A stretch of DNA of 64,000 bases, from positions 92,803 through 156,802 of the forward strand of contig QKWP01000266.1 in the NCBI GenBank assembly GCA_003550325.1, in the 5' to 3' direction. Positions 49,022 through 60,056 of the stretch are shown one piece after another. The DNA comes from Gigaspora rosea (Eukaryota > Glomeromycota > Glomeromycetes > Diversisporales > Gigasporaceae). Position numbers and translations under genes: made by a program. Below the pieces are notes generated by a model. The model was not told where the DNA came from and did not search any database. It was given only the letters and a program-made list of their open reading frames with translations. The stretch's first letter is position 1. Each line of letters opens with the position of its first letter.

Positions 49022-50323
49022 GCTTATTTTTAGAAAATTAATTTTTGGTCAATTATAAATAGTAATTATTGCAAAGTTTAAATTTTCTATATAATTAACT
49101 ATTAGCACTTAAATATACTTGTTTGAAAAACTAAAAAATATATATACTAAAGTTTTATCAAAATTAAAACCAGTTTTTATTATTTAACTTTTAATTTTTA
49201 AGTTCAACAAATATATTTTGTTAATAAAATTTTAATTTTTTTTTTAAATATAAAAATCAAAACCAATTAAAAAAACTTTTCCAATTTTGTTAAAAATTTT
49301 AAATATAGTATATTTATTTAATTTTTTGAATAAGCTTATTTAAGTAACTATATTCAATTTGTATATTAAAATTTGGACTTACTATATAGCAACTATTATT
49401 GATCATAAAATAGCTTATTTTCAAATTAAATATATTTTTGAAAATAGTTTATTTTCAGAGGTTGCTTATTTTTAGTAATATATAGTATATCCAACCAATC
49501 AATGAAAAATAATTACTAGATACAGATCTATTTTTTCTAACTATTATTAGTAATATTTAAACTCTAAATCTGCTACTTGAAAATAACAACCTTTTTAAAT
49601 TGTTATAGTTTTGGTTATTGTTAATTATTATTATTTAATATAATTTGTTAAGCTATATGAATTGTTTACTAGAAGTTGCATTAAAGCTTTGCTGCTATAA
49701 TTATAATTATATAAAAGCAATATAGCAATTAATAATAAAATATAACTAACAATAACAATTTAAATTAATTTTATAAAACTTAATTAGATATTACACTTTG
49801 TGAAGTACTTTTATATTGCACCCAATGATATCAATTAAATTTAAAGATCAGTTATAATGTGCAAATTTTTTTGTATAACAAAATAAAGAAATTTGTAATA
49901 TTAAAAAATTTCATCTATATAACTACCTTTTACTTACCTTTTACACTCTAACAAAAAAATTTCTTGCAAAATTTTTCCATGTACTATAACTTCTAACACT
50001 AATCCTTATTATAACCTTATATTAATTTAAATTTTTGTTATATAAAAATTTTTGTTATTTGTTATACAGATCTACAAACTATATTTACATATATATGTGC
50101 AATGAATTAGCATATCACAGGGTGTGTTGCATATATTTATTCAATTTTATATTTTATTATTCTTACTAGTCGAAATACAAAAGTGCCTTGCTATTATTTA
50201 TAAAAGAAATTTAGCTTTATATTAAAACTAAATAAGTACTAAATAAGTATTTTTAAATATTTATTTTTGGCTTAATTACTATATATTAAAGTTCTTAATT
50301 TTTAAAGTTTTAGTTTTTTGGTG
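49022..50323. other. Very AT-rich stretch, nothing identified
   Basis: Long runs of A/T with no open frame of note, no clear terminal repeats and no RNA gene that I can recognise. Confidence 0.4.
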
Positions 50324-50331
50324 CTTTTTAG

Positions 50332-51563
50332 TAGGCCTCCGCATGGACCAGAGCTACCCATTAGTACCCTAAGGGTAGTATCACTAGGACCAGGCTTGGT
50401 TATCAAATTACAAGCCCTAGGGCAGGGTAGGGCCAAAAATTGCAGGCCTTTATTATATAGGTAGGGCTATACATGAGGATAAAAGCATTTCAGGTTCTAA
50501 AACCCAAAATTAAAATTTGAAGATGAAATTGCTTTTGACCTATTTTACTTGAAAGACGAAATTATTTGATACTTTTTTTGAATAGACGAAATTATAACAA
50601 ACATATTTATATAAATTTTATTTGCTCTTCCTTATAAAAAATTTTAATTTTCTCTAATAAAGATGAAATAGGTCTTTTTCTAAAATCAATTTCGGTGGCA
50701 TCACTAGATAGGGCTAAAAATTGCAAGCCCTTTACTAAGTGAGTAGGGTTTGGGTACCAGCACTACCCAAGCCTATATACCTATAGAGTAGCCTGTTATA
50801 CATGCACATGACTATTTACCAATTAAAACTTATGTGATTAATAATTTTTTATTTTTAGATATATAGAGATACACCTGGTCCTAAAAAAGACCAGTCTGAA
50901 CTGGTCCCAAACTAGGACTAATAAGAGGACCAGTTCAGTACTGGTCCTTATACAGATGCAAAGACTCTATGTGACATCCTAAGATTTGGACGGCTTAGAC
51001 AAAATGGCAAAAAAGAAAAAATTTTTTTTCTGTTTTTTTTTATTCATTTTATACAATAAATACTACACCGTATAGCAGATTATGTGTTGAACGGGCTTAT
51101 GAAATTTTTGTTTTTTTATATATTTTAGACTAATTCTGGCCCGTTTGACTTGGGTTATAACAATTTCTGCCCCATGACCTATACAGGTCACCCGACTCGG
51201 GTCAGAAAAGTTTATTGATCACATGTTATTAAAGGACCATTTTAGGACCAGGACTGGACCTAGATTGGACAGTAATTACAAATATAACCAGTTCTCATGG
51301 GGACCAAACATGACTGGACTGGACTGATGCATCTCTACAAATTATGCATCAAATGGGGGCTTTTTATCTTTTTTTGGTTTTTTTTTTATTAAGCCCGTGA
51401 GTACTCATAGTACCCATAGGCTTTAAGGGCCAAGTAAATATTAATTTTGGAGCCCTAGAGTAAGAATAAGAGCTTGGAGATTAATCCCATTAATCCCATT
51501 AATAAATGGGTAGAGCTAGGGTATTACTACTACACAGCTCTACCCGACCCATGCAGAGGCCTA
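50332..51563. mobile_element. hAT-like element with perfect 8-bp duplication (1,232 bp)
   Basis: The termini TAGGCCTCCGCATGG and CCATGCAGAGGCCTA are complementary with one mismatch, flanked by CTTTTTAG on both sides (50324-50331, 51564-51571). Subterminal parts contain AGGGCAGGGTAGGGC and CTACCC words in both orientations. No transposase ORF. A second hAT-like element (50864-51337) lies inside. Confidence 0.9.
50864..51337. mobile_element. Nested hAT-like element (474 bp)
   Basis: The ends TAGAGATACACC and GATGCATCTCTA are imperfect complements, followed inward by GGTCC/GGACC words (CTGGTCC, GGACCAGTTCAG, TGGACTGGACTG) on both sides. Flanking 8-mers differ, so a duplication is not shown. No ORF. 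Confidence 0.65.
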
Positions 51564-51571
51564 CTTTTTAG

Positions 51572-52476
51572 ATAATAAGATCATGCCATTTATCATATAA
51601 TTTTTTTATAGATACATGGTTAGAGAAAGTAATCACATCTATATGTTGTACCCAAATCTAAATTTGTCAATTTTACAGCCAAAAATAAAATTGGCCTAAA
51701 CTGATCTCTAACTTTACTTTAATTTTCCCTAACCCTAAATTTAATTTGACCCGATTGTTATCTGGAAAGATTGACATCTGGGGTACAACATATATATTAT
51801 ATTAATAAAGCAAAATTAGATAAAATCTATAGATAAAAGTAGCTACTAAGTAAAACATATTATGTAATAAATAGCATACCCCTAAGAGCAGTGTTGTCAT
51901 TGGATGTGTTCAACACTATGTTTTTTGTTCAACGTCCAAGATTGTCCAAAACTGTTCAAGCCTATGTCCAAGGCTTAAATAATTAATAAATTAATTTAAT
52001 AAATATATAATTATATATTTTTTTAGGTGCTAAACTCATTTTTAAAAAATTTAAATAGATAATCTTAATAAAATTTTAAGTAATTTTAATTTAAAAAAAT
52101 GTCCAAGATGTTCACAAAATGTCCAATATACTTTACTGCCTAACGGTAGTGATATATATTACATAATATTATTTTACTATACTCCCTACCCCCTTCTCTC
52201 TATATAAGAGCAATTTAATTTGCTATTATGAACTTCTATATTTAATACAGTGCAGGACATCTAAGTCTAAAGTCATGTAACTTGTTCCATTTTTAAAAAT
52301 TTATAATCAAATTTGATGTTTTTTTGAAATCCTGTATTTTGATTAGAAAAAATAATTTTTAAAATTAATTTTAAAATATTTTAAAATTAACCAATAGCAG
52401 TGAGCCAAAACACGTGATTTGTTACATTTTGAGATAATTTTCTGTATCATATAAAAATAGCACACTTTTAAACTCA
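51572..52476. other. Spacer with a possible decayed hAT relic
   Basis: CAACGTCCAAGATTGTCCAAAAC, split words TGTTCAAG and AATGTCCAAGATGTTC recur at 51930-52125. They lie between CAGTGTTGTCATTGGA (51890) and TTACTGCCTAACGGTAGTG (52133), which could be worn ends. CCCTAACCCTAA occurs near 51728. No gene. Confidence 0.4.
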
Positions 52477-52478
52477 TA

Positions 52479-53743
52479 CACAGTGGCCTACCATATTATT
52501 ATGGACTGTTTTTGGTGGTCATCACTCAAAATCGGGCAAGTAAATGCAGTACGAAATTTTTTTTATGTGTCCCATAGATTGCACAGTACTATATATCAAA
52601 ATTTTACGTGATTTTATTCAGTTGCAAAGAAGTTATGCAAAAAAAACCAAATTTGCGATTTTCTTAAATGTACGAAAACTCAAATTTGATCTTTTTTTTT
52701 TATATATCTTTTTTTTAATAAAAATTTAATGCTAAATACATTTTATTATTTTTTAGGTTCTCCTCTAACCCTAATCAAAGTGGTATTATGATCTGACAAA
52801 AACAAGCCCACCTCATATAACGCCCAACTATACGACCCAAAATCTGATATTCCATTCCTTGTGCACATATGGTTCATGCTAAAAATCTGACAAGACGTCC
52901 CCCAAAAGAGATGATTGTGGTATTACTAAGTTACAAGATATGTTTAGAGCTCCAAAACATCCAGTTTTCATTAGCACGATGACTACTCAGATATTGGTAA
53001 ATGGAATGGCAGGCGATACATAATTCGATGCAATGCACGAACAACACTTTCAGGTTTTTTTTTATTTTTACACTATTTTTGGTATGGAAAATAATCTGAA
53101 AAAGTTTTAGGCGGTGGTTTTTTGGGGTGGCTAGACTTTAGACTAGCACGATCTGTGAAGGTGGGCGATCTTTAAATGTCTGGGCCCTTTTTTTTTGCTT
53201 TTTTCTACCTCTAAGACATCTGACTCTTTATTATATCCTGTGTAGCAAACTTTTCATATCAAATAGCGGCTGCACTAGAGATACCCAAATCTCGCCTCAG
53301 GTAGCTATAGATAATAAAGTTTTTTTTAGTCAAGTTTTCTATCGTCCTTCACTTTATGAGAAAAAAAGGAAAGTCTTGCCTTTTTGTCATTTGTGCCCGA
53401 TCTGTCATACAAATGTACCTTTTTTGTATTGCATAACATTTTTCAGGTATTGAACAGTATTTGAGCGCAATTTGAAACAATTTGAACAAAATTCGATTTT
53501 TTAGCGATTTTTTTTTAAAAAAAATCAAAAAATTCAGAAAATCGTTTTTGTACAAATCCAAAAATGGTACTTTGTACTTTCTTTTTCCTAACTTCTGCCT
53601 GATGCAATGAAACCGTATGAAATTTTAGTATGTTTTACTGTGAGATCAGCAGGTCACATGACCCAAATTTCGTGCTGTGTTTACTTACTCGATTTTAAGC
53701 AATGGCCGCCCAAAAGTGTCCATAATAATATGGTAGGCCAATG
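52479..53743. mobile_element. Tc1-sized TIR element without intact transposase (1,265 bp)
   Basis: The left end (52479 on, CAGTGGCCTACCATATTATT) and the complement of the right end share GGCCTACCATATTATTATGG exactly. TA borders both sides (52477-52478, 53744-53745). The length fits a Tc1/mariner element, but no frame longer than about 70 codons remains. A GGTTTTTTGGGGTGG stretch near 53116 is reminiscent of the FWG block of Tc1 transposases; this is weak. Confidence 0.8.
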
Positions 53744-53745
53744 TA

Positions 53746-54073
53746 TATTAAAAATATATAATAAGTTTTAAAACATTAGAGCTGCTAAGTTGTAGCAAAG
53801 TAAATTAATTAAACTACAAAATAGAGGCAGGACCCCAAAGAACTCTGATATAACTCAGAAGTTACTAAAAAGAAAATTTTGTATAGAAATTCATTAAGCA
53901 TTGCATTTTTATGTATAAATTTTTAAATTTTGGCCTATTTTATATGCCTATTTGGCTGATATTATACAAACTCAGATCTAAGTTGTTGCAGAGTTCTTTG
54001 TAGTCCTATAGCAGCCCATTTTTTGATATTATTTTTAGGAATCTATTATATAGTGCACTCAGTGCACCCTTGG
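53746..54073. other. AT-rich spacer
   Basis: No gene. AGTGCACTCAGTGCACC at 54054-54070 is a near-palindrome mirrored at about 55775-55800 on the other side of the following element. Confidence 0.4.
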
Positions 54074-54081
54074 GTAACCTA

Positions 54082-55559
54082 AAGTGTTCTGCAGATCTGA
54101 TCTGAGAACCCGGATCCGATCTGGATCTGGTGGTCGGATCAGATCCGGATCCACAATTTATAGGATTTGCTGAATTTGGATCCAAATAAGGATCTGATCC
54201 GAAGGATCCCTTTGGATCCATTCATGCTAATTAGCTGAATTTAGTAGATTCAGATTGATTAGTTTTTACAGGTATGTATAGACGAAAATAGATACTGTTG
54301 TAATTTTTTTAAAATGTAACCGCTGTTTATAATGCTACAGAAGACTCTTCACGAACGAAGCTTTTTGTATATTTCTATGATTCACATACTTGGGTATATC
54401 TCACTTAGAGACGATTCTTTAAGCAAGGTAATTTGTAATAAATATGTATTAAAGCTTCTGACTCACAGAGCGTAACTAATTATTTGAGAAAAGAGCTTAA
54501 GTAATATATAACTTTATAATAATAATAATAAATTAAATAGGAAAAAATATTGGTAAGTTGTTTTAAATTTCGGGATCTTGAAATTAATAAGTCCAATGAG
54601 ATTTGTTAGTGTATTTAAGAATGCAATAAAAACTTATATTTTATTATTTTTTTTCAAGTAATAAATAGGTTCGACTTTATTCATTTTGTGGTATATATAT
54701 AAGATAGCTTTATAATGTATTAGAGAGATTATGATTCTATCATTTGATGTTTATAAAATTTTATTGTTATAATTTTAAATGACAATGAGCTTATTATAAT
54801 TTTTCTATAATTAAATAGTGTTAAACCGGGTTGGTTTATTTTTAATATTGATTTGTCGTGCATTGTGTCAATTCAGAGTTTTTAGTTATCGTACACATTA
54901 AAAACCTTAATAATGTTATGAATCTTAATGATTTATCTCTTAGACTGTTAAGATTCTTAATGGTCTATTTTGGACTTTTAAGAAGCTTAATAGTCTAAGA
55001 GATAGAAAGGATCTTTAATGGTCCAAAAGATAGACTAAGAGTGCTCTCAAGTATCTCTCTCAATGTGATTTGCTAGTTATAGAGATCGTACACAAGTACT
55101 ACTATTAATTGAAGTAAGCCTTATAGTAATTTTGCCAAAGTTTATTTTGCGAAATGCAGATATTAAATTTTAGCCAATCAACACAACTCTATAATAAAAA
55201 AAGATGGTCTCTGACCATCTTTTTTTTTGATCACGATAATGAACTTGCTTGACCGAATAATTTATTTTCCACTAATTAAAAATTGTGCACCGACCTATTA
55301 ATTTAGATGCTTGAGAGCACCCTAAGAATCATATCAATATGATTTATTATCATTTGTCGCAAAATTTTTTTCCAACCCAATATGGTTACACATAGTATCA
55401 GCCAATCATATCATGCTAGTTGTGTAACTATATCAGATCCGGATCTGGAACCAGATCTTTCTTATTCGGATCTGAATCTGGACTTGGATCCGATTCAGTT
55501 TTCGAATCGGGTCCAGATCTTTAAAAATATCTGTCTGATCCAATCCATGCGGAACACTA
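54082..55559. mobile_element. hAT-like element with GGATCC/GATCCGG subterminal repeats (1,478 bp)
   Basis: The ends AAGTGTTCTGC and GCGGAACACTA are near-complementary and resemble the TAGTGTTCCGC end at 20895. Both subterminal zones are packed with GGATCC, GATCTG and CCGGATC words (54095-54215, 55430-55550). Flanks GTAACCTA and GTAACTCC agree in five of eight bases, a possible worn duplication. The interior has no transposase. Confidence 0.75.
55036..55325. mobile_element. Nested MITE with a strong central hairpin
   Basis: TAAGAGTGCTCTCAAGTATC on the left and the complement of the right end (TTAGGGTGCTCTCAAGCATC) match at most positions. Near the middle (55197-55225) AAAAAAGATGGTC and GACCATCTTTTTT form a perfect 13-bp stem around TCT. 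No ORF. Confidence 0.65.
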
Positions 55560-55567
55560 GTAACTCC

Positions 55568-55930
55568 TGTCATGTTATTAAGCAAAAATACTTATCTTGC
55601 AATTTTACTAGAGTAGCCCCTGTTTTGTTACTAAGCACAAATGCTCTTCTCGCAATTTTACTCTAAGCCCAACCCTAACCCCAACCCTAATTCTAATTTT
55701 AACTATAACCCTAACCCTAATTCTAATCTTTAACTTTTATTATACTATTAAAGCTACTAGAAATACTAAATTTATAGGAGTGCACTGAGTGCACTGGTGC
55801 ACCGTTTAGATTTTTTTTATTTTTATATTAAATGCTATTTGCTTTTAAAGTTTAGAAAGCCTTTAGGTATCCCACACTATATAAGATATTAGAAATCCCC
55901 TCCTCCTAAAATATTATGTAATATAATATC
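55568..55930. other. Spacer with telomere-like tract
   Basis: Degenerate CCCTAA repeats at about 55672-55712 (AACCCTAACCCCAACCCTAA and similar), then AT-rich DNA up to the LTR. No gene. Confidence 0.5.
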
Positions 55931-56437
55931 TGTCACTACTCTAAACTATTGCTATATTTTTACAAGCGACTATAGCCTTCAATATAGTACTTGCAACACA
56001 GCATACAGCGACAGAGATCTTATAAGGGTCAGAGAAAATATGAAGCAGTGTGGAAGTGGAATATTACTTCACTAGAGCGGTTTATTAAATGGCAAAAGTA
56101 TATTTATTTGGCAAAGATATATTTTATTTATTTAGATAATAATAATCAAGAAATATCTATTTAAGTGTTAGAGGGAGGAGAAGGAGAATCTAAGTCTAAA
56201 CTAAAAAGCTATTGTGCAGAAGGTCAGAAAGCTAGGGTTTATATATCTTTTAAGCGAGTAATAAAATAATACAATAATATAAAGATAATAATTATAAACT
56301 ATAAAACTGTAAAACTGTAAAACTGTAAAACTGTAAAGCTGTAAACCTGTAAAACTGTAAAACTGTAAAACTATAAAACTGTAAAACTGTAAAACTCCAC
56401 TTTACTCTGTATCTAACAAGAAACCTATTCTATAACA
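55931..56437 (-). repeat. 3' LTR of the Gypsy-type element (507 bp)
   Basis: On the minus strand it starts TGTTATAGAATAGG directly after the polypurine tract and ends AGAGTAGTGACA, giving the usual TG...CA borders. It contains an array of 12 octamers. The other LTR is missing, so the 3' border rests on the TG...CA rule. Confidence 0.7.
56303..56398. repeat. Tandem octamer array AAAACTGT, 12 copies
   Basis: Perfect 8-bp periodicity with single-base variants in four units (AAAGCTGT, AAACCTGT, AAAACTAT, AAAACTCC). It lies inside the LTR, near its 5' border on the minus strand. Confidence 0.95.
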
Positions 56438-56451
56438 TTTCTGTCCCCTTT
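56438..56451 (-). other. Polypurine tract
   Basis: The minus strand reads AAAGGGGACAGAAA immediately before the TG of the LTR, the expected plus-strand primer. It overlaps the last base pair or two of the stop codon of the upstream ORF. Confidence 0.75.
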
Positions 56452-57267
56452 AAGAACAAACTCTGTGAGTTCTCGGATCTAATAACTTTTCAAACTTATC
56501 AGTCATTAACCGAGTTAAATTGTTTCGAAAAATATACTGTGTTCGATAAAGCAAAGAGGGGTCTCGGTGTTGGAAAAGTTGAAATGTCCATTTTGCTTCT
56601 TTCATAAATTATAGGCTCTTCTTTTTCCAAGAGAGACTTTAAAAAGGTTCTTCATTTCCTTAAGGGCTTTGGAATTATCTTGAAATTTCTTTAAAAGTTG
56701 TCCCAAGTAATAACAAGTTTCGAGAGCCCTAACTTGTTTTTCTCTCTGGCTTCCACGAATCTTTTGACTAAATCGGTTGCTAATTTCATTAGCTTGGTCT
56801 TTCCATGTGAAAGTTAAAAGAAGTTCTGCTCGAAAAGGAGTATTTGGTTGTTCTTCATTTAAGTCATTCATCATTGCAGCCATGGTTATTTCTGATCTTG
56901 AGTCTGGGTCAGCATCATTAATTTCTGTGGGGTTAACTGGTTCAAGTGTGAAAGTTTCTTCATCGTTCACTATTTCTGATTCATTATCTTCAGAATAATT
57001 CTGGGTTTATTCTATACTTTCTGTGGGAAACTGTAAAGAAAGCAAAATATCATTCCCATTGGTTACTATAACCAAATTTTCTGTAATAACAAGACCATTA
57101 TGTTATGCTAAGGGGTCTTGATTCCATTGTTTCATTAGTTCTATAAGCGCAGTTAAGGTTGGAGTTGAAGTGTAGGGGTTTCCATTTAGAAATGTAAAGT
57201 TTTGTTTCAAAAAGGAAAAAGGAGAAGTATTTTTAGAAATCGCAATATTGGAATAAAGGTGGCTAAT
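56450..57267 (-). pseudogene. Extra 3' ORF of the Gypsy-type element (broken)
   Basis: About 270 codons on the minus strand, between pol and the LTR, the place of envelope-like or accessory ORFs. Recognisable phrases are NFTFLNGNPYTSTP, VNDEETFTLEPVN, LLLTFTWKDQANEISNRFSQ, VRALETCYYLGQLL and, after a 1-nt shift, EAKWTFQLFQHRDP up to DPRTHRVCS. The stop at 56450-56452 touches the polypurine tract. Internal stops occur, including TGA at 56602-56604 where Trp is expected. No signal peptide or membrane segment, so it is not an envelope; a helical nucleic-acid-associated protein is possible. The 5' limit follows a TTTATTTAG acceptor-like site. Confidence 0.6.
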
Positions 57268-58440
57268 CTAAATAAAAATATGGTTGTACATATTAAACTA
57301 AAAGGTAAAAGCATGGGAGACATTCAAACCCGATAATTTCTGGGATCTATGTTACACAAGTATTTATACAGAATTGTAGTCTAAAACCAGAATTTTCGGG
57401 TATAAGCAAACCTAAAAAAAAAATCAATCATGTAATACTTTACTAATAAAATAGCTTTGTAGGGAACGTCTTTTCAATAAACTCAAGTTGCATCATTTGC
57501 ATTACGCTGCATCACAGTAGTTATAGTGAAGGTTGAAGTACTATCTACCGTATAGTAAGAGGTAATAAAAGTATATTGTACTGCTCACCTCACAAAGTTC
57601 AACGTTGTTTTTTGTATTTTTATTTGTTTTTTAGTTATAATATTAACTTGTTAGCTTTTATTTTCAAATTTTGTAGACTCTTCTTAAAGTTATAATGGTT
57701 CTTAAAAGATATTTAACATAATAGAAGTTATTTAATATATACAATAGTATAGTTTTATTAATTACATGGGTTTTTAAGAAAAACTATTAAGGGACGTGTA
57801 ACTTGTTATCAAAACCTTTTAAATAAAGTTTTTAAAACTGTAAAATTGCTATTAGTGCGTGAATTAATAGTTGGATTCTTTTACAACGTAGGTTATTTTA
57901 TTTTGAAGAAAATTTTAATATAAGAATAAAGCCCGTTGATTGTTTAACGATTATCTATCTGTTTTGACAAAAATGATATCACGTGTTAAAAAAGCCAGTT
58001 TATTATTGGTTAACTACCTTATAATAATCCCTGTGTTTTTCCGAAAAATGAGAAAGTCCCCCATGCTAAAGGTAAATAAAAAAAATAAACTATATAATCA
58101 TTTTGCAATTTCCATCATATGATTAGAAGTCCGGAACATCAATCACATGACCAAAAATCTTTTTGTAGATCAAAAATTCCGTCAAGTCAATTTGTGAGTT
58201 CTGGAGGCGTTTTTGTATTAAGATAAGCTTAGTAGAAAAGATGCGGATTCATCTGTTGGGTATATCGACAAAGTTTTAGCTCAAACTGAGCAATATTAAT
58301 CGACTTTACTTAGTAGCAAAGATTCTTCTAATTCAAAAATCTGATTTTCTATGTTCTTAAATTCTAAAAAAAAATTGTTTGTTGCACACAATACATCAAA
58401 GGGTTAAGGCTGTGTTTCTATCCATTTTAAGAATTTCTCC
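57268..58440. other. Spacer between pol and the 3' ORF of the Gypsy-type element
   Basis: No domain recognised in any frame. It may be internal spacer, an intron of the 3' ORF transcript, or a later insertion. An AATCAATCATG-type region near 57420 and CATCATTTGCATTACGCTGCATC near 57493 (two CAT-rich words) are the only notable motifs. Confidence 0.35.
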
Positions 58441-58499
58441 CTAGAAATTCTAAATGACAATCATAGGTTGCCAATTCTGTTTCTCATAGTACTTAACAA

Positions 58500-60056
58500 G
58501 ACGATCACTATTGTAATACTATTTTAATGTTTTTCCATCAATTGTACACAGTTTATAGGCACCATTATTTAATTTTCTTTAACAATATATGGTCCTATTC
58601 TTTTCTCTTCAAATTTTGCAGAGCGAGAGGCTTCAATGTCTTTTTTTTGTACCCAAACTTTGACACCAATTTCAAATTTTTCTTTTTGTATTCTGGAGTC
58701 AAATCTAACTTTCTGTTTCTTTTGGAATTTAATTGTATTTTCTCTGGCAGTATTATGTTGGTATGTTAATTCTTCTATTAATTCAAAGGATCTTTGTAAT
58801 ATACTGTTCTCTAATGATATTTCTTTATCTGAGTTAGCTGGGTCTATGGGAATAACAGTTTCAATGGGTAGGATAGCTTGTTTACTATATACTAAGTGGA
58901 AAGGTGTAGTGGTTGCATGTCTCTTGGTCCTATATGCAAACAGTACAGCAGATATATTCAGGTCCCAATCTCAATATTTCTGTGACTTTTACAAGAGAAT
59001 TGCAGAGTGTTCTATTTAATCTTTCAACCATTCTATTGGTCTGTGGATGGTAAGATGAGGAGAATATGTGTTTTATTAAAAACTTTTCACACAATATTCT
59101 AACAACCTAAATAGTGAAATTCTTTCCATTATCAGAAAGAATAATCTTGGGGACTCCATGTTTGCAAACAATTTCTTCAAAGATGAACTTAGCTAGGGTT
59201 TCTGCACTTGCATCTAATACAGCTTTAGCTTCAGGCTAGCGAGTCAGATAATCAGTTGCAACAATAATATAACAACTGTTGTGAGCAGTTATTGGTAGAG
59301 TTCCTACTAGATCTATGCCTATTCGTTCAAAGGCTCTTCCAACTTGGATAGGGTGAAGAGGTTCTTTTCTTTTACTTTTGTCTCATTTTTGGCAGACTTT
59401 ACATAAGTGAATATAATTTTGAATATTTTTGTATATTTGGTCCCAATAGTAACGTTCAGATATCTTATATAACATGGCATCTGTTCCTAAATGTCCAGCG
59501 GTAGGATAACTATGCATCATATACAGGATAGGTTCAACTTCGGTCCATTTAATTACCCTAATAGGTTTGTTTAAGTCTTTTCGATTCTTCTTATACAATA
59601 ATTTATCTTTTACTTTATAATGTCTAGATCAATTAATAATTGTCCATTTTTCATTGTCAGTTAAGTTAGAGAGGAGTATGTCTGTTTCTAAATATTCTAT
59701 TAAATTTTAATATTGGTCCAAGTTCATGTAACAGCAGTAGTAGAGGAGTGTGTCTGGGTCAGTAATCGAGAAAGAGTATCAATATTTGAATAGATTCTTC
59801 CAGGTTTATGTACAATAGTGAAATGATAAGATTGGAGTTTTATTATCCATCGGCCTAAACGTCCTTTTGGTTGTGAAGACTTTAACCAGTTAAGAGCAAA
59901 GTGGTCTGTAACTAGTGTAAAATAACTTGTACCAAAATATTTGTGACAATGGCCCATAATATAGCAGCACATTCTAATTCAGTTGCTCCATAGTTCATTT
60001 CTTTTTTTTTTAAACTTTGACTAGCATAAGCAATAGGATGTTCCTTTTTATTATTT
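58500..60056 (-). pseudogene. Gypsy pol fragment: RNase H end, integrase, GPY/F (broken)
   Basis: On the minus strand: HPIAYASQSLKKK and YGATELECAAILWAI (about 60035-59960), VTDHFALNWL and KPGRIYSNIDTLSR of RNase H (59910-59770). The HHCC zinc part of integrase follows, with HSYPTAGHLG and LCKVCQK (59515-59385). The integrase core has VATDYLTR then a stop where the conserved Trp of the RWPEA motif should be (59236-59238), LSDNGKNF (near 59120) and SSYHPQTN with VERLN holding the catalytic Glu (near 59050). Last comes a GPYIV and NGAYKLCTIDGK segment of the GPY/F type (58600-58530). The enzyme would insert cDNA into the genome; several frameshifts prevent this here. Confidence 0.88.

Larger units (their letters stand above)
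55931..60056 (-). mobile_element. Ty3/Gypsy-type retrotransposon, 5'-truncated, minus strand
   Basis: Reading down from 60056: the RNase H C-terminal part, integrase, GPY/F domain, a spacer, an extra ORF, a polypurine tract and one LTR. The break at about 60056 falls at the start of RNase H; gag, protease and reverse transcriptase and the 5' LTR are not in the window. Frameshifts and stops show it is dead. Confidence 0.85.

Noticed and set aside
58527..59019. Plus-strand Phe/Cys-rich frames
   Set aside because: Shadows of the Gypsy integrase and GPY/F region on the minus strand.
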